From Gammaproteobacteria bacterium (GTDB lineage: Bacteria > Pseudomonadota > Gammaproteobacteria > QNFE01): a stretch of 33,312 bases of DNA. Shown in pieces: positions 1 through 12,026 of this stretch. The DNA lies in contig QNFE01000019.1 of assembly GCA_003645455.1 (NCBI GenBank), forward strand, positions 1 through 33,312. The letters are read 5' to 3'. Numbering within the stretch: position 1 is the stretch's first letter; every line of letters starts with the position of its first letter. The notes beneath the pieces are model-generated. The model saw only the letters and a program-made list of their open reading frames with translations. It was not told the origin of the DNA and did no database searches. The translations under genes and the position numbers were made by a program.

Positions 1-122
1 ATAATGTCAAATTACAAGTAACTCTCATAGCACCAATTGCGATGGAAGAAGGACTGCGGTTTGCCATCAGAGAAGGTGGCAGAACAGTAGGGGCAGGTGT
101 TGTTTCAAAAATAATTGAATAA
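1..122 (+). CDS. tuf: Elongation factor Tu, 3' end (partial)
   Basis: The first 122 bases encode the last 39 residues of EF-Tu and a TAA stop; the first two bases belong to an incomplete codon. The reading includes the C-terminal domain-3 signatures [19 protein letters not shown] and [10 protein letters not shown], which are nearly invariant in bacterial EF-Tu, the GTPase that brings aminoacyl-tRNA to the ribosome. It is followed by tRNA-Trp, secE and nusG, the tufB context of gammaproteobacteria. The 5' part lies outside the window. Confidence 0.96.
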   Translation, partial: NVKLQVTLIAPIAMEEGLRFAIREGGRTVGAGVVSKIIE

Positions 123-143
123 ACATCTTTAATATTTTATCTA

Positions 144-219
<76 letters not shown>

Positions 220-246
220 TTTATTTTTAAAATTTTATACAAAACT

Positions 247-636
247 ATGGCAAAACAAAACAAAATAACAGCCGAAGATAGCGGCACAAAAGTAATAGAC
301 ACCATAAAGCTAAGTATAGCATTGCTGATGTTATTATCATCGATAGGTGCTTTTTATTATTTTGAAGAGTTTTCACAACTATACAGGATATTAGCATTAT
401 TATCCGTTGTGGCATTAAGTGTGTTTTTGGTTATTAACACCAAAATTGGTAACAGATTATACAGGTTTTCTCAAGATGCAAGAATAGAGGTTTTAAAGGT
501 TGTGTGGCCATCACGGGCACAGGCCACTCAAACTACTTTGGTTGTTTTGATTGTTGTGACTTTAATAGGCATATTTTTATGGCTTCTCGACATGTTTTTG
601 GCATGGGCTTATAAATTTTTAATAAATATATCATAA
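247..636 (+). CDS. secE: Preprotein translocase subunit SecE
   Basis: The 129-aa protein is the essential clamp-like subunit that braces SecY in the inner-membrane SecYEG channel. Three hydrophobic segments are visible at about residues 19-39, 45-63 and 95-120. The conserved amphipathic helix RFSQDARIEVLKVVWPSR precedes the last helix; its VVWPSR core is the family signature. Three helices rather than one is the E. coli-type form. ATG 247 (MAKQNK) was chosen because the frame open further upstream runs into the tRNA gene. nusG follows after 4 bp. Confidence 0.95.
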   Translation: MAKQNKITAEDSGTKVIDTIKLSIALLMLLSSIGAFYYFEEFSQLYRILALLSVVALSVFLVINTKIGNRLYRFSQDARIEVLKVVWPSRAQATQTTLVVLIVVTLIGIFLWLLDMFLAWAYKFLINIS

Positions 637-640
637 AAAA

Positions 641-1225
641 ATGAATAAAGAACAAGAACAAGAAAAAGAACAAGATCAGATAGGTAAGTTGCTAAAAAAA
701 CAATGGTTTATTTTGCAAGTTCATTCAGGATATGAAGACAAGGTAAAGAGATCTATTCAAGAAAGAGTGCAACTTGCTAAGATGGATAACTTATTTGGCG
801 ATATAGTCATCCCCAAAGAAGAAGTGGTCGAGATAAAAAATGGCAAAAAAAGAATATCTCAGAGAAAATTTTATCCAGGTTATGTGTTAATAGATATGTC
901 AATGACAGATGAAACATGGCATCTTATCAGGCAAATTTCTAAGGTTTCAGGTTTTGTTGGCGGAACATCACAAAAACCTACTCCTATATCAGAATCAGAA
1001 GTTAATAAGATATTTAACCGGGTTGCCGATGGGGTAGATAAACCGCAACCTAAGGTCTTATATCGTGTAGGGGAAATTATTCGGGTCAATGATGGACCTT
1101 TCGATGATTTTAACGGCATAGTGGAAAAGGTTGATTTTGAAAAAAATAAACTTCTTATTGCGGTGCAAATTTTTGGTCGTTCAACCCCAGTTGAATTAGA
1201 CTTTGGTCAAGTGGAGAAGACATAA
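641..1225 (+). CDS. nusG: Transcription termination/antitermination protein NusG
   Basis: The 194-aa NusG binds the RNA polymerase clamp and couples transcription to Rho or to ribosomal protein S10. An N-terminal NGN domain is visible from about residue 20 (WFILQVHSGYEDKVKRSI) to 115, with the typical RKFYPGYVLIDM strand and GFVGGTSQKPTPI. The C-terminal KOW domain follows (VGEIIRVNDGPFDDFNGIVE). The first 18 residues are rich in Glu and Gln and lack obvious counterparts in E. coli NusG (181 aa). Downstream of secE it is the usual partner; it is not RfaH, given its position and full NGN motifs. Confidence 0.96.
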   Translation: MNKEQEQEKEQDQIGKLLKKQWFILQVHSGYEDKVKRSIQERVQLAKMDNLFGDIVIPKEEVVEIKNGKKRISQRKFYPGYVLIDMSMTDETWHLIRQISKVSGFVGGTSQKPTPISESEVNKIFNRVADGVDKPQPKVLYRVGEIIRVNDGPFDDFNGIVEKVDFEKNKLLIAVQIFGRSTPVELDFGQVEKT

Positions 1226-1331
1226 GCACTTGTTTTAACAAGACTTTTAATGAAAATTTAAAAGTTATTTTGAAAATAAGGGAGATTGATTTTTTTATTC
1301 AATCGTTTGCACCTCATTTTAGGAGAAAAAA
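1226..1331 (+). promoter_or_regulatory. nusG-rplK intergenic region with two hairpins
   Basis: The 106-bp spacer holds a short hairpin CTTGTT-TT-AACAAG (1229-1242) and a second stem GATTGA (1284-1289)/TCAATC (1299-1304) just before the rplK ribosome-binding site AGGAG (1321-1325). In E. coli this interval carries the rplK promoter and the L1 autoregulatory target in the L11 leader RNA. The hairpins are seen; assigning them to L1 feedback control is inference, since I could not match the L1-binding consensus. Confidence 0.35.
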
Positions 1332-1763
1332 ATGGCAAAAAAAACAATAGAATCTTATATAAAATTACAAATTCCAGCAGGAGAGGCGAACCCTAGCCCT
1401 CCTGTTGGCCCTGCATTAGGACAACATGGTGTAAATATTATGGAATTTTGTAAAGCATTTAACAGTAAAACATCGGGTTTTGAAAAAGGCCTGCCTATTC
1501 CAGTTGTAATTAGTGTATATAATGACAGAAGTTTTACTTTTATTACAAAAACTCCTCCTGCCTCTGTTTTGTTGTTAAAAGCAGTAGGTTTGAAAAAAGG
1601 ATCAGGAGCACCAAATACTGATAAAATAGGCAAGGTAACTCGGGCCCAATTAGAAGAGATTGCAACCACAAAACAACCAGATTTAAACTCAAAAGATATG
1701 GATGCTGCGGTTAAAATTATAGCAGGCACCGCAAGATCTATGGGCTTGGAGACGGAGATTTAA
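1332..1763 (+). CDS. rplK: 50S ribosomal protein L11
   Basis: The 143-aa protein is of standard length. It binds 23S rRNA in the GTPase-associated centre and is needed for RelA-dependent stringent control. The N-terminal proline-rich linker region ([20 protein letters not shown]) and the C-terminal RNA-binding part ([13 protein letters not shown]) are both intact. A clear SD, AGGAG, lies 6 bp before ATG 1332. It is separated by a single base from rplA, and the two are presumably co-transcribed. Confidence 0.97.
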   Translation: MAKKTIESYIKLQIPAGEANPSPPVGPALGQHGVNIMEFCKAFNSKTSGFEKGLPIPVVISVYNDRSFTFITKTPPASVLLLKAVGLKKGSGAPNTDKIGKVTRAQLEEIATTKQPDLNSKDMDAAVKIIAGTARSMGLETEI

Positions 1764-1764
1764 C

Positions 1765-2457
1765 ATGAAAACAACAAAAAGAGTTAAACTTATTAGAGAG
1801 CAGATTTCTCCCGATAGTGTCTATGCAATAACTGATGCTATAGATTTGTTGCAAAAATTACCAAAGTTAAAATTTAACCAAAGCATAGATATTGCTATAA
1901 ATCTTGGAGTGGATGCCAAAAAATCAGATCAAGTAGTTCGTGGTGCTTGTATTTTACCAAATGGCACAGGAAAAACTGTTAGAGTTGCAGTTTTTGCCGA
2001 TGGTGAAAATGCCAAAGCAGCCACAGATGCAGGTGCTGATGTGGTTGGCATGGATGATTTAGTTGATACCATGAAAGGCGGAGATTTAAACTTTGATGTT
2101 GTAATTGCATCCCCTGAAACAATGCGAGTCGTAGGAAAACTTGGAACTATTTTAGGCCCACGAGGTCTTATGCCAAACCCTAAGGTGGGTACAGTCACAA
2201 AAGATGTAGCAACAGCAGTTAAAAATGCCAAATCAGGGCAGGTAAGGTTTCGCACAGATAAGGCTGGAATAATCCATACTATGATAGGTAAGTTGGATTT
2301 TACTAATCAAGCATTAGTTGAGAATTTAAATGCTATGATAGCAACCCTTAATAAGTTAAAACCTAGTGTTGCCAAAGGAATATATATTAAAAAAATAAGC
2401 ATATCATCAACAATGGGACCAGGTTTGGTGATAGATAAGGCAACATTAGAAATATAA
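1765..2457 (+). CDS. rplA: 50S ribosomal protein L1
   Basis: The 230-aa protein matches the usual family length. L1 forms the mobile stalk at the ribosomal E site and represses its own operon in many bacteria. Recognisable motifs are [14 protein letters not shown], the central GRGLMP-like segment read here as [15 protein letters not shown], and the C-terminal ISSTMGPGL signature. It starts one base after the rplK stop, indicating translational coupling. Confidence 0.97.
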   Translation: MKTTKRVKLIREQISPDSVYAITDAIDLLQKLPKLKFNQSIDIAINLGVDAKKSDQVVRGACILPNGTGKTVRVAVFADGENAKAATDAGADVVGMDDLVDTMKGGDLNFDVVIASPETMRVVGKLGTILGPRGLMPNPKVGTVTKDVATAVKNAKSGQVRFRTDKAGIIHTMIGKLDFTNQALVENLNAMIATLNKLKPSVAKGIYIKKISISSTMGPGLVIDKATLEI

Positions 2458-2612
2458 CAATTCTAATTTGCTCTTTAAAGTTTTGACGATAAGCCGGATT
2501 TTGCAGGTTTACTTTCAAAGACCGTAGGTGATTTTTCTTAATATCCTACGTAGTGGGTGATAAGATTTTACTCTTATCTGTTAGTTTAATTTAATAAAAT
2601 TGGAGATGTTTT
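2458..2612 (+). promoter_or_regulatory. L10 leader region upstream of rplJ
   Basis: The 155-nt spacer between rplA and rplJ has two perfect stems: CGTAGG (2523-2528) with CCTACG (2545-2550), and GATAAGA (2559-2565) with TCTTATC (2572-2578). The position and the GACCGTAGGTG segment resemble the L10 leader, an mRNA structure bound by the L10-(L7/L12) complex that represses rplJL translation. The hairpins are direct observations; the autoregulatory role is by family analogy. A covariance-model search with the L10 leader model would settle it. Confidence 0.6.
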
Positions 2613-3131
2613 ATGGCTTTGAGCTACAATGATAAAAAAGCAATTGTGAAGGAGGTTGCATCCTATGCAAAAACTGCACATTCTGCTGTAGCCGCTGAGT
2701 ATCGAGGGATTACAGTTGATCAAATGACGCAGTTGCGAAAAAGTGCAACAGATAGTGGTGTTTATTTGAAGGTTGTTAAAAATACCTTAGCAAAAATAGC
2801 AATACAAGGCACACAATTTGAGTGTATGCAAGATAGTCTAAAAGGCCCTTTAGTTTTGGCTTTTTCGATGGAAGATCCAGGATCTTCGGCAAGATTAGTT
2901 AAAAATTTTGCCAAAGAATGTGATTTGTTGATGGCTAAATTAATTTGTATCGGTGGTGAGTTATTTGATTCATCCCATCTTGCAAAAATTGCATCCTTAC
3001 CAACTAAGATGGAAGCTATTTCTATTTTGATGTCTGTTATTAAGGCACCAATTACAAAAATGGCAACCACACTTAATGAAGTGCCAAGTAAATTAGTTCG
3101 CACAATTAGCGCTGTCAAAGACAGCAAGTAA
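2613..3131 (+). CDS. rplJ: 50S ribosomal protein L10
   Basis: The 172-aa protein is the base of the ribosomal stalk; its C-terminal helix holds L7/L12 dimers. The N-terminal rRNA-binding part is seen in AVAAEYRGITVDQMTQLRK and VVKNTLAK, the most conserved L10 block. An SD of GGAG lies 7 bp before the ATG. The gene follows a structured leader and is 30 bp upstream of rplL, the standard autoregulated rplJL pair. Confidence 0.96.
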   Translation: MALSYNDKKAIVKEVASYAKTAHSAVAAEYRGITVDQMTQLRKSATDSGVYLKVVKNTLAKIAIQGTQFECMQDSLKGPLVLAFSMEDPGSSARLVKNFAKECDLLMAKLICIGGELFDSSHLAKIASLPTKMEAISILMSVIKAPITKMATTLNEVPSKLVRTISAVKDSK

Positions 3132-3161
3132 TAATAATAATAATTTTTTTAGGAGTTAAAA

Positions 3162-3539
3162 ATGGCTATATCAAAAGATGATATTTTAAATGCAATTGCA
3201 GATATGTCTGTAATGGATGTTGTGGATTTAATCGCAGCAATGGAAGAAAAATTTGGTGTAACGGCAGCCGCCGCAGTTGCCGCCGCCCCTGCTGCCACAG
3301 GTGGTGATGGTGCAGCAGCGGAAGAAAAAACCGAATTTGATGTTGAGATGAGTAGTTTTGGTGCTAACAAAGTTTCAGTTATCAAAGCTGTGCGAGCTGC
3401 CACAGGCTTAGGTCTTAAAGAGGCAAAAACTATGGTCGAGTCAGCACCAATTAAGGTTAAAGAGGGTGTTAGTAAAGACGAAGCAGAAGAACTTAAAAAG
3501 CAATTAGAGGAAGCGGGCGCCACAATCGAGTTGAAATAA
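3162..3539 (+). CDS. rplL: 50S ribosomal protein L7/L12
   Basis: The 125-aa acidic stalk protein recruits and activates translational GTPases. It shows the N-terminal dimerisation domain (to about residue 35), an Ala/Gly/Pro-rich hinge (about 36-55) and the C-terminal factor-binding domain with [20 protein letters not shown], close to the universal sequence. SD AGGAG lies 7 bp before the ATG. Its high expression need is met by four copies per ribosome; the hairpin after the stop codon may reduce readthrough into rpoB. Confidence 0.97.
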   Translation: MAISKDDILNAIADMSVMDVVDLIAAMEEKFGVTAAAAVAAAPAATGGDGAAAEEKTEFDVEMSSFGANKVSVIKAVRAATGLGLKEAKTMVESAPIKVKEGVSKDEAEELKKQLEEAGATIELK

Positions 3540-3558
3540 AATAAATTTAACTCATAAG

Positions 3559-3606
3559 CCCTTGATAAGCAGGTTATTTATTTTAAAAATAACACCTAAT
3601 CAAGGG
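3559..3606 (+). terminator. rplL-rpoB intergenic hairpin (attenuator or RNase III site)
   Basis: An outer stem CCCTTGAT/ATCAAGGG (3559-3566 with 3599-3606) encloses an inner stem GTTATTT/AAATAAC (3573-3579 with 3587-3593). In E. coli the corresponding gap holds a partial terminator and an RNase III cleavage site that set the ribosomal-protein to polymerase ratio. There is no strong U-run after the stem, so a processing or attenuation role is more likely than full termination. The structure is seen; the function is inferred from position. Confidence 0.55.
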
Positions 3607-3776
3607 TTTAAAATATCTGTATAAAAAGGTGCTTTTTATGTATTTTGTAAATTGTGCTTGATTTATGCAAGGGTCTCACATACATTTTTAAAGATTGCAT
3701 AGGTTAATAAGATAGCTTTATAAACAAAGCAAATTTTACTTTTGATGCATAACATATATACATACGGAACAAATTT
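3607..3776 (+). other. rpoB upstream spacer
   Basis: This 170-bp gap after the hairpin has no coding content. It includes a TGCAAGGGTCTCA segment (3666-3678) that resembles the GAGACCTTTGCA repeat seen at 12,027 and 33,112 in the opposite or same sense. Only a weak ribosome-binding site (CGGAAC) precedes the rpoB ATG. A secondary rpoB promoter is possible, but no convincing -35/-10 pair was found. Confidence 0.4.
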
Positions 3777-6700
3777 ATGGATAAAAATAGCAAGCAATAC
3801 TCTTATACAGAAAAAAGAAGAATCAGAAAAGACTTTTCAAAACGTCGTAAATTATTGGATATACCACCTCTACTACAGGTTCAAACAGATTCATACCGTA
3901 AGTTTTTACAATTAGATGGCAAGGATAAAGATGCAAAAAACAAAAGTTTAGAAAGTGTTTTCAAGTCAATTTTTCCTATTATTAGTCATTCAGGAACAGT
4001 AGAGCTACATTTTGACAAACATAGTGTTACCAAATCAAAATTTACCGAAAGAGATTGCAAGAGTCGTGGCATAACCTATGGAGCATCAGTTAGGGCAAAA
4101 ATGAGAATAATAGTATATGATAAAAATATTCACTCCAAATCAAGAAAAGAAAAAGAATTAAGAGAGCAAGAGGTGTATATGGGAGAGATGCCTCTTATGA
4201 CAAAAAACGGTAGCTTTATAATAAACGGCACAGAAAGAGTGGTTGTCTCTCAAATGCATAGATCCCCCGGTGTATTTTTTGATCATGATAAGGGTAAATC
4301 CCACTCATCTGGTAAGTTGTTATACTCCGCTCGTATTATCCCATATCGTGGCTCTTGGTTAGATTTTGAATTTGACGTAAAAGATGTTTTATTTGCAAGA
4401 ATAGATAGAAGAAGAAAAATTTTATCAACATTGATATTGCGAGCTATGGGTTATGAAGAAAATGAGCAAATACTCAATCTATTTTACGATACTCAGACAA
4501 TAAAGAAAAATGGTAAAAAATGGTCTATAGTTTTAAAGCCTGATAAATTAATAGGAGAGACTGCAACATTTGATATAATCCATGATGGTAAAAATATAAT
4601 AAAAAAAGGAAAAAAAATAAATTCTCGCCAAGTTGAGGCATTAAAAAAAACAGCTATAAAAACTTTAAATATTACCGATGAATATGTTATAGGAAAGATT
4701 ATGGCTCGCAACATAATAGACAAGGATACAGGCGAATTATTGCATGAAGCAAATACAGAAATTACAGAGGAAGTATTGCAGTCATTAAAGGATCATAAAA
4801 CGAAACTAATCGACATCATTCATACAAACGAGGTAGATAAGGGAATATTCATATCTCAAACTATAGCAGCAGATGCCACTCGCACAAAATTAGAAGCATT
4901 AGTTGAGATATACAGAATGATGCGCCCAGGCGAGCCACCCACTCAAGAATCTTGCGAGACACTTTTTCATAATTTATTTTTTACAGAAGATCGTTATGAT
5001 TTATCAGAGGTAGGGCGAATGAAATTTAACCATCGCCTAAGAATTAAAACAAGAAAAAATAATGGCATATTGTCAAAAGAAGACATAGTGCGGGTCATGA
5101 GAGAGTTGATAGATATTCGTGATGGCAAGGGTCATGTTGACGACATAGATCACTTAGGAAATCGTCGTATCCGCTGTGTAGGAGAGATGGCTCAAAATGT
5201 ATTTCGTTTGGGTTTGATAAGAGTAGAGAGAGTTGCCAAAGAAAGATTAGGGTCGGTCGAGGCGGATGATCTTATGCCCCAAGATATAGTAAATTCAAAA
5301 CCAATTACAGCTACAATTCGTGAATTTTTTGGTTCAAGTCCGCTATCTCAATTTATGGATCAAAACAACCCCTTGGCAGAAATTACCCACAAAAGAAGAG
5401 TATCAGCATTAGGCCCTGGCGGACTTACCAGAGATAGAGCAGGTTTTGAAGTTAGAGATGTTCATCCCACTCACTATGGCAGGCTTTGTCCTATTGAAAC
5501 TCCAGAGGGTCCAAATATTGGACTTATAAACTCATTAGCTCTTTTTTCTCGCACTAATAATTATGGTTTTTTAGAAACTCCTTATTGTAGAGTAAAAAAT
5601 GGCAAGGTTACCAAAAATATTGAATATCTTTCAGCTATTGATGAGGGTAAGTTTGTTATTGCACAGGCAAATACAGATTTAGATAAAAATAACAAAATGA
5701 AAGATGATTTAATATCTTGTCGTCATATGTATGATTTTACTATAACAAACCAAGATAAGATAGATTTAATTGATGTGTCACCACGACAAATTGTATCAGT
5801 TGCCGCCGCTTTGATTCCGTTTTTAGAACATGACGATGCTAATCGTGCTTTGATGGGTTCTAATATGCAAAGACAAGCAGTTCCTGTGTTAAGATCACAA
5901 AAGCCCTTAGTGGGAACTGGTATAGAGAGAGTAGTAGCAGCAGATTCAGGAGCTAGCATCATAGCGGATCGTAGCGGAATTGTCGCCAAAGTAGACTCAT
6001 CTCGTATAGTAATAAGATCGGATGATTACAATGAAGATGATGCCGTAGATATTTACAATTTAAGTAAATATGTTCGTTCAAACCAAAATACCTGCATAAA
6101 CCAAAAACCATTAGTTAATGTTGGTGATAAAATTTCTAAAAATGATATTTTGGCAGATGGACCATCGACTGATTTGGGAGAATTAGCCTTAGGACAAAAT
6201 ATGCTGGTAGCTTTTATGCCTTGGAATGGATATAACTTTGAAGATTCAATAGTTATATCTGAAAAAGTGGTGCAAGATGATAGGTTTACCAGTATCCACA
6301 TTGAAGAGTTAACCTGTGTGGCTCGCGATACAAAGTTAGGAGCAGAAGAGATCACCGCAGACATACCAAATGTAGGTGAGCATTTATTATCAAAATTAGA
6401 TCAAGCAGGAATGGTGTATATTGGTGCAGAGGTTTCAGGTGGAGATATTCTTGTAGGAAAAATAACTCCAAAAACTACATCGCAGTTATCTCCTGAGGAG
6501 AAGTTACTAAGTGCAATATTTGGTGAAAAAGCCCAAGATATAAAAGATACCTCATTAAAAGTGCCATCAAGCATGAAAGGCATCGTGATTGATGTCAAGG
6601 TTTTTACTCGCGATGGCATGGAAAAAGATATAAGGGCACAAGAGATAGAAGAAACTGCTTTGATGAATGTTGAAAAAGATATGAAAGATCAGTTGAATCT

Positions 6701-7868
6701 TATTCAGCAAGATATCTATCACAGAGCGATAAAAATTGTTGTCAATAACGAAGCTATCAGCGGATGTGATATAGAATCACCTACAATAATTAGCGATAAT
6801 GAGATAAAAAAAATAGAGAAAGAAGATATTTTTTTACTAATCATGAAAGACGAATCTATAAATAAAAAATTAGAATCATTGCAAAAAACATTAAAAAAAC
6901 AACAAAAATCTTTTGCAGATAATTTAAAAATAGAGCAAAATAAAATAACATCAGGAGACGTATTAGCCCCTGGAATAATAAAAATGGTGAAGGTATCTGT
7001 TGCTGTTAAAAGACGTTTGCAAGCAGGAGATAAGATGGCAGGGCGTCACGGTAATAAGGGTGTAATATCAACAATTGTGCCAGTAGAGGATATGCCATAC
7101 ATGGAAGATGGTGAACCGGTTGATATCCTATTAAATCCACTGGGAGTTCCATCACGGATGAATATCGGGCAGATTTTAGAAACTCATCTGGGGTGGGCTG
7201 CAAAAGGTATAGGCAAAAAAATTAGCCACATGTTGGAGAAAAAAACAAACATCAAAGATTTAAGGAAATATTTAGAGCAAACCTATAACCATAATAAAGA
7301 TGTAAATCAAGAAGATCTAAAATCATTAACGGACGATGAAATTATGAATCTTTGTTACAACTTAAAAGATGGCATGCCTATGGCAACCCCTGTATTCGAT
7401 GGTGCATCAGAAAATGACATAAAACAAATGTTAAATATTGCAGATTTGCCAGAATCAGGACAAACTCAATTGTATGATGGTAGATCAGGTGATCCTTTTG
7501 ATCGCAAAATTACAGTAGGTTATATGCATATTTTAAAACTTAACCACCTTGTTGATGATAAGATGCATGCTAGATCAACAGGACCGTATAGTCTGGTAAC
7601 TCAACAACCTCTTGGAGGCAAGGCACAATTCGGCGGTCAAAGATTTGGTGAGATGGAAGTATGGGCATTGGAGGCCTATGGAGCATCCCATACATTGCAA
7701 GAAATACTGACGGTAAAATCAGATGATGTAATCGGTAGAAACAGAATGTATAAAAGCATTATTGATGGTGATAATCAAGTTGAGGCCGGTATGCCAGAGT
7801 CATTTAATGTTTTATTAAAAGAGATTCGTGCCCTTGGTTTAAATATTGATCTGGAGAAAACAAACTAA
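3777..7868 (+). CDS. rpoB: DNA-directed RNA polymerase subunit beta
   Basis: The 1363-aa protein (E. coli: 1342) forms one pincer of the RNA polymerase core with beta'. The start [16 protein letters not shown] matches the gammaproteobacterial N-terminus. The rifampicin-pocket block is nearly canonical ([18 protein letters not shown], then [16 protein letters not shown]), as are the active-centre segments [13 protein letters not shown] and the C-terminal [20 protein letters not shown]. One unusual residue is Pro522 where E. coli has Gln510. The sequence between the hinge segments around residues 950-1050 is Lys-rich. The stop codon overlaps the rpoC start by one base (CTAATGA), so the two subunits are coupled in translation. 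Confidence 0.98.
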   Translation: MDKNSKQYSYTEKRRIRKDFSKRRKLLDIPPLLQVQTDSYRKFLQLDGKDKDAKNKSLESVFKSIFPIISHSGTVELHFDKHSVTKSKFTERDCKSRGITYGASVRAKMRIIVYDKNIHSKSRKEKELREQEVYMGEMPLMTKNGSFIINGTERVVVSQMHRSPGVFFDHDKGKSHSSGKLLYSARIIPYRGSWLDFEFDVKDVLFARIDRRRKILSTLILRAMGYEENEQILNLFYDTQTIKKNGKKWSIVLKPDKLIGETATFDIIHDGKNIIKKGKKINSRQVEALKKTAIKTLNITDEYVIGKIMARNIIDKDTGELLHEANTEITEEVLQSLKDHKTKLIDIIHTNEVDKGIFISQTIAADATRTKLEALVEIYRMMRPGEPPTQESCETLFHNLFFTEDRYDLSEVGRMKFNHRLRIKTRKNNGILSKEDIVRVMRELIDIRDGKGHVDDIDHLGNRRIRCVGEMAQNVFRLGLIRVERVAKERLGSVEADDLMPQDIVNSKPITATIREFFGSSPLSQFMDQNNPLAEITHKRRVSALGPGGLTRDRAGFEVRDVHPTHYGRLCPIETPEGPNIGLINSLALFSRTNNYGFLETPYCRVKNGKVTKNIEYLSAIDEGKFVIAQANTDLDKNNKMKDDLISCRHMYDFTITNQDKIDLIDVSPRQIVSVAAALIPFLEHDDANRALMGSNMQRQAVPVLRSQKPLVGTGIERVVAADSGASIIADRSGIVAKVDSSRIVIRSDDYNEDDAVDIYNLSKYVRSNQNTCINQKPLVNVGDKISKNDILADGPSTDLGELALGQNMLVAFMPWNGYNFEDSIVISEKVVQDDRFTSIHIEELTCVARDTKLGAEEITADIPNVGEHLLSKLDQAGMVYIGAEVSGGDILVGKITPKTTSQLSPEEKLLSAIFGEKAQDIKDTSLKVPSSMKGIVIDVKVFTRDGMEKDIRAQEIEETALMNVEKDMKDQLNLIQQDIYHRAIKIVVNNEAISGCDIESPTIISDNEIKKIEKEDIFLLIMKDESINKKLESLQKTLKKQQKSFADNLKIEQNKITSGDVLAPGIIKMVKVSVAVKRRLQAGDKMAGRHGNKGVISTIVPVEDMPYMEDGEPVDILLNPLGVPSRMNIGQILETHLGWAAKGIGKKISHMLEKKTNIKDLRKYLEQTYNHNKDVNQEDLKSLTDDEIMNLCYNLKDGMPMATPVFDGASENDIKQMLNIADLPESGQTQLYDGRSGDPFDRKITVGYMHILKLNHLVDDKMHARSTGPYSLVTQQPLGGKAQFGGQRFGEMEVWALEAYGASHTLQEILTVKSDDVIGRNRMYKSIIDGDNQVEAGMPESFNVLLKEIRALGLNIDLEKTN

Positions 7869-10800
7869 TGAAAGACTTATTGAATTTATTCAAACAAGAA
7901 AGCATTGAAAGTGATTTTAATGCTATTAAAATTAATCTGAGCTCCCCTGAGACGATAAAATCTTGGAGCTTTGGTGAGGTTCGCAAACCAGAGACAATAA
8001 ATTATCGCACCTTCAAGCCAGAGAGAGACGGTTTATTTTGTGCAAAAATATTTGGTCCCACCAAAGACTATGAATGTCTCTGTGGAAAATATAAAAGACT
8101 AAAACACCGTGGAGTTGTGTGCGAAAAATGTGGAGTTGAGGTGACCCTTGCTAAGGTTCGCCGTGAAAGAATGGGAATAATTTCATTAGCAAGCCCATGC
8201 TCACATATTTGGTTTTTAAAATCACTACCATCAAGAATAGGCCTTCTACTTGATATGACATTAAGAGAAGTTGAGAGAGTTCTTTATTATGAATCTTTTA
8301 TCGTAACAGATGCAGGCAATACAGACTTAGAAGAAGGACAAATAATAACTGATGACGAAAAACAAGAAGTATTCGAAGAATTTGGTGATGATTTTACTGC
8401 CAAAATGGGAGCAGAGGCTATCAAAGAGCTTTTAGAATCTCTTGATTTGGACGAAATGTATACAGAGATAAACGAAGAAATTCAAAACACAAAATCAGAA
8501 ATAAAACTAAAAAGACTAACCAAAAGATTAAAATTAACAGAATCTTTTATCAAATCTGGTAATAATCCAGCATGGATGATATTAGAGGTGTTGCCAGTCT
8601 TACCACCTGATTTGCGTCCATTAGTACCCTTAGATGGTGGCAGGTTTGCAACCTCTGATTTAAATGATTTGTATCGCAGAGTTATAAATCGCAATAATCG
8701 TCTAGCAAGGTTATTGGAGTTATCAGCGCCTGAGATAATAGTTCGTAATGAAAAAAGAATGTTACAAGAAGCAGTTGATTCTTTGCTTGATAACGGGCGA
8801 CGCGGTCGTGCTATCACAGGCACAAATAAGATGCCATTAAAATCATTAGCAGAGCTTATTAAAGGAAAACAAGGCAGATTCAGACAGAACCTATTAGGAA
8901 AACGTGTTGATTATTCAGGACGTTCGGTAATTGTGGTAGGACCTAAATTGAGATTGCATCAATGTGGATTACCAAAAAAAATGGCATTAGAGTTGTTTAA
9001 ACCGTTCGTATTTAGCAAGCTCCAATTAAGAGGATTTGCCACTACAATTAAACATGCTAAAAAAATGGTAGAGGCAGGAGGATCTGAGGTGTGGGATATC
9101 TTAGCTGACGTAATCCATGAACACCCAATTATGTTAAATCGTGCACCAACACTACATAGGCTTGGAGTGCAAGCATTTGAACCGATTTTAATTGAGGGCA
9201 AAGCCATTCAACTTCATCCATTAGTTTGTGCAGCTTTTAATGCTGACTTTGACGGTGATCAGATGGCAGTACATGTGCCACTTTCATTGGAATCACAAAT
9301 GGAAGCCAGAACACTTATGATGTCATCTAATAATATTTTATCTCCTGCCAATGGCGAGCCAATTATTGTGCCATCTCAAGATATTGTGCTGGGTTTGTAT
9401 TATATGACAAGATACAAAAAAGACTCACAAGGAGAGGGGTCATATTTCAGCGACTTATCAGAGTTAAATAAGGCTATTGCTATCAAAAAAGTTAGCATAC
9501 ATGCAAAAGTTATAGTTCGGATAAAAGATATAGAATATAGCGAAAATGGAGATGTAAATTACATCACTCATAAGGTTAAAACCGTAGCAGGTAGAGCGGT
9601 TTTATCAGAAATACTTCCCAGAAATGTTGCTTTTAAAAACTTAGATTGTGACTTGTCAAAAAAAGCTATCTCTAATCTTATCGATGTTTGTTATCGTTTT
9701 GCAGACTTAAAGGATACGGTTATTTTTGTTGATCAGCTCATGTATGCAGGTTTTAGAAATGCAACCACAGCTGGTATATCTATAGGGTTTCAAGATATGG
9801 TGGTGCCAAAATTAAAATATGAAATTGTATCTAATGCCGAAAAAGAAGTAGCAGAGATTCAAGAACAATATACCGCAGGTTTGGTCACAGACGGCGAGAG
9901 ATATAATAAAGTCATAGATATATGGTCAACAGCAGGTGAAGATGTAGCGGATGCTATGATGAGGCAAATTGGCAACAAAGAACTTGATGACAAAACACAA
10001 GAAAACTCCTTTAATTCTATCTTTATGATGGCAGATTCTGGGGCTCGAGGCAGTGCTCAACAAATAAGACAACTTGCAGGAATGCGTGGACTTATGTCAA
10101 AACCTGATGGATCTATTATTGAAAACCCTATCACGGCTAACTTCCGCGAAGGATTGACAATTTTACAATATTTTATATCTACTCACGGAGCCCGTAAAGG
10201 TTTGGCGGATACAGCTTTGAAAACAGCTAATGCAGGATATCTAACTCGTAGATTAGTGGATGTCTCACAAGATATGGTAGTGAATGAAAAAGACTGCTAC
10301 ACCAAAAATGGCATAAATATGCAACCTATTATTGAAGGTGGAGACATAGTAGAGCCATTAAGTGAGAGAGTTTTAGGCAGAGTTGTCGCAGAAAATATTT
10401 TAAAACCAGGCACAGATGAGGTTATAATTGAAGAGTCTACCCTAATAACAGAAAAAGAAATTAAAAAAATAGAAGAGGCGAGCATCGATGAGATTAAGGT
10501 GCGATCAGCTATTACATGCGAGGCAGAATTTGGAGTATGCTGTAAGTGTTATGGGCGAGATCTTGCTCGAGGAGACATAATAAACGAAGGAGAAGCAGTA
10601 GGTGTAATTGCCGCCCAATCAATCGGCGAGCCTGGCACTCAACTTACGATGAGAACCTTCCACATAGGCGGAGCCGCTTCTCGCTCGGTGGCAGTTTCAT
10701 CAGTGCAAATCAAAAACAACGGTAAATTAAGATTCCACAATATAAAATCCATCAAAAACAAAGAAAAAAAATTAATCTTAGTAAAGAGATCAGCGGAAAT

Positions 10801-11965
10801 AGGAGTTATCAACGAACACGGACAAGAAAAAGAAAGATACAAGGTGCCATATGGTGCAACCCTAAACTATAATGATGGTAGTGATGTTAAATCAGGTGAT
10901 ATAGTGGCAAACTGGGACCCACATACTCACCCAATTATTGCAGAATTAGAGGGTAAGTCCAAATTTATTGATTTTGTTGAGCAATTAACCGTTAAAAAAC
11001 AAGTAAATACTACAACAGGAATAACATCAAACATAATAATTGACCCCAAACAAAGACCGTTAGCTGGCAAAGAATTATATCCGACAGTTAAATTTTTTGG
11101 CAAAAAAGGAGAAGAATTATGTTACCCTGGTACAGATATACCTGCTAATTATACACTGCCAAGCGGTGCTTTGATAGAGTTATCAGATGGTGATAAAATT
11201 CAAGCAGGAGATATTATTGCGAGGGTTCCACAAGAATCATCAAAAACACGCGATATAACAGGCGGACTGCCACGTGTTGCTGATCTTTTTGAGGCAAGAA
11301 AACCAAAAGAGCCTGCAATTTTAGCACAAATATCAGGAACAGTGAGTTTTGGCAAAGAAACTCGTGGTAAAATTCGTCTAATAATAACTCCTGAATCTGG
11401 TGAAGAATTTGAAGAGTTGATACCAAAGTGGCGATCCATAGAGGTATTTGAAGGAGAAACAATTGAAAAAAGCGACATAATAAGTGATGGTGAACCAAGC
11501 CTCCATGATATTTTAAAATTGCAAGGAGTGGAATCTTTGGCAAGTTATCTTGTTCGCGAAATCCAAGATGTTTATAGTTTACAAGGAGTAAAAATAAACG
11601 ACAAACATATTGAAGTCATAATTAAACAAATGTTAAAAAAAGCAATAATAATTAAAAGCCATGATACTGACTATTTGCCAGGAGAGCAGGTAACCTATGA
11701 AAAATTAAAAAAAGTAAATGAAAAACTTGTAGAACAAGATAAAATTCCCGCTACTTTTGAAAGACAATTATTAGGAATTACCAAAGCATCATTAGTTACA
11801 GATTCTTTTATATCAGCTGCATCATTTCAAGAAACAACTCGTGTTTTGACAGAATCTTCAATAAGTGGCACCAAAGATTTCTTACGAGGATTAAAAGAAA
11901 ATGTAATAGTTGGTAGACTAATTCCAGCAGGAACTGGAAAAACATATAATGAAAGTTTTGAGTAA
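7868..11965 (+). CDS. rpoC: DNA-directed RNA polymerase subunit beta'
   Basis: The 1365-aa catalytic subunit (E. coli: 1407) is complete. The N-terminal zinc site is seen in [20 protein letters not shown]; the active-site Mg2+ loop [12 protein letters not shown] is encoded around 9239-9274; the second zinc site appears in [19 protein letters not shown]; the trigger-loop region has [16 protein letters not shown]. The C-terminus ([20 protein letters not shown]) is the family end. It begins on the last base of the rpoB stop. No strong terminator follows; there is only a weak ACAAT/ATTGT stem just past the stop. Confidence 0.98.
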   Translation: MKDLLNLFKQESIESDFNAIKINLSSPETIKSWSFGEVRKPETINYRTFKPERDGLFCAKIFGPTKDYECLCGKYKRLKHRGVVCEKCGVEVTLAKVRRERMGIISLASPCSHIWFLKSLPSRIGLLLDMTLREVERVLYYESFIVTDAGNTDLEEGQIITDDEKQEVFEEFGDDFTAKMGAEAIKELLESLDLDEMYTEINEEIQNTKSEIKLKRLTKRLKLTESFIKSGNNPAWMILEVLPVLPPDLRPLVPLDGGRFATSDLNDLYRRVINRNNRLARLLELSAPEIIVRNEKRMLQEAVDSLLDNGRRGRAITGTNKMPLKSLAELIKGKQGRFRQNLLGKRVDYSGRSVIVVGPKLRLHQCGLPKKMALELFKPFVFSKLQLRGFATTIKHAKKMVEAGGSEVWDILADVIHEHPIMLNRAPTLHRLGVQAFEPILIEGKAIQLHPLVCAAFNADFDGDQMAVHVPLSLESQMEARTLMMSSNNILSPANGEPIIVPSQDIVLGLYYMTRYKKDSQGEGSYFSDLSELNKAIAIKKVSIHAKVIVRIKDIEYSENGDVNYITHKVKTVAGRAVLSEILPRNVAFKNLDCDLSKKAISNLIDVCYRFADLKDTVIFVDQLMYAGFRNATTAGISIGFQDMVVPKLKYEIVSNAEKEVAEIQEQYTAGLVTDGERYNKVIDIWSTAGEDVADAMMRQIGNKELDDKTQENSFNSIFMMADSGARGSAQQIRQLAGMRGLMSKPDGSIIENPITANFREGLTILQYFISTHGARKGLADTALKTANAGYLTRRLVDVSQDMVVNEKDCYTKNGINMQPIIEGGDIVEPLSERVLGRVVAENILKPGTDEVIIEESTLITEKEIKKIEEASIDEIKVRSAITCEAEFGVCCKCYGRDLARGDIINEGEAVGVIAAQSIGEPGTQLTMRTFHIGGAASRSVAVSSVQIKNNGKLRFHNIKSIKNKEKKLILVKRSAEIGVINEHGQEKERYKVPYGATLNYNDGSDVKSGDIVANWDPHTHPIIAELEGKSKFIDFVEQLTVKKQVNTTTGITSNIIIDPKQRPLAGKELYPTVKFFGKKGEELCYPGTDIPANYTLPSGALIELSDGDKIQAGDIIARVPQESSKTRDITGGLPRVADLFEARKPKEPAILAQISGTVSFGKETRGKIRLIITPESGEEFEELIPKWRSIEVFEGETIEKSDIISDGEPSLHDILKLQGVESLASYLVREIQDVYSLQGVKINDKHIEVIIKQMLKKAIIIKSHDTDYLPGEQVTYEKLKKVNEKLVEQDKIPATFERQLLGITKASLVTDSFISAASFQETTRVLTESSISGTKDFLRGLKENVIVGRLIPAGTGKTYNESFE

Positions 11966-12026
11966 CAATTGTTTATTGTAAATAGAGTGCTATCTTCTGA
12001 TTGTTGCTTCTTTAATTGTATTTTAT

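Noticed and set aside
5330-5470. Rifampicin-resistance allele of rpoB
   Set aside because: The main resistance positions are wild type; one Gln-to-Pro change at the pocket edge is not a recognised resistance mutation.
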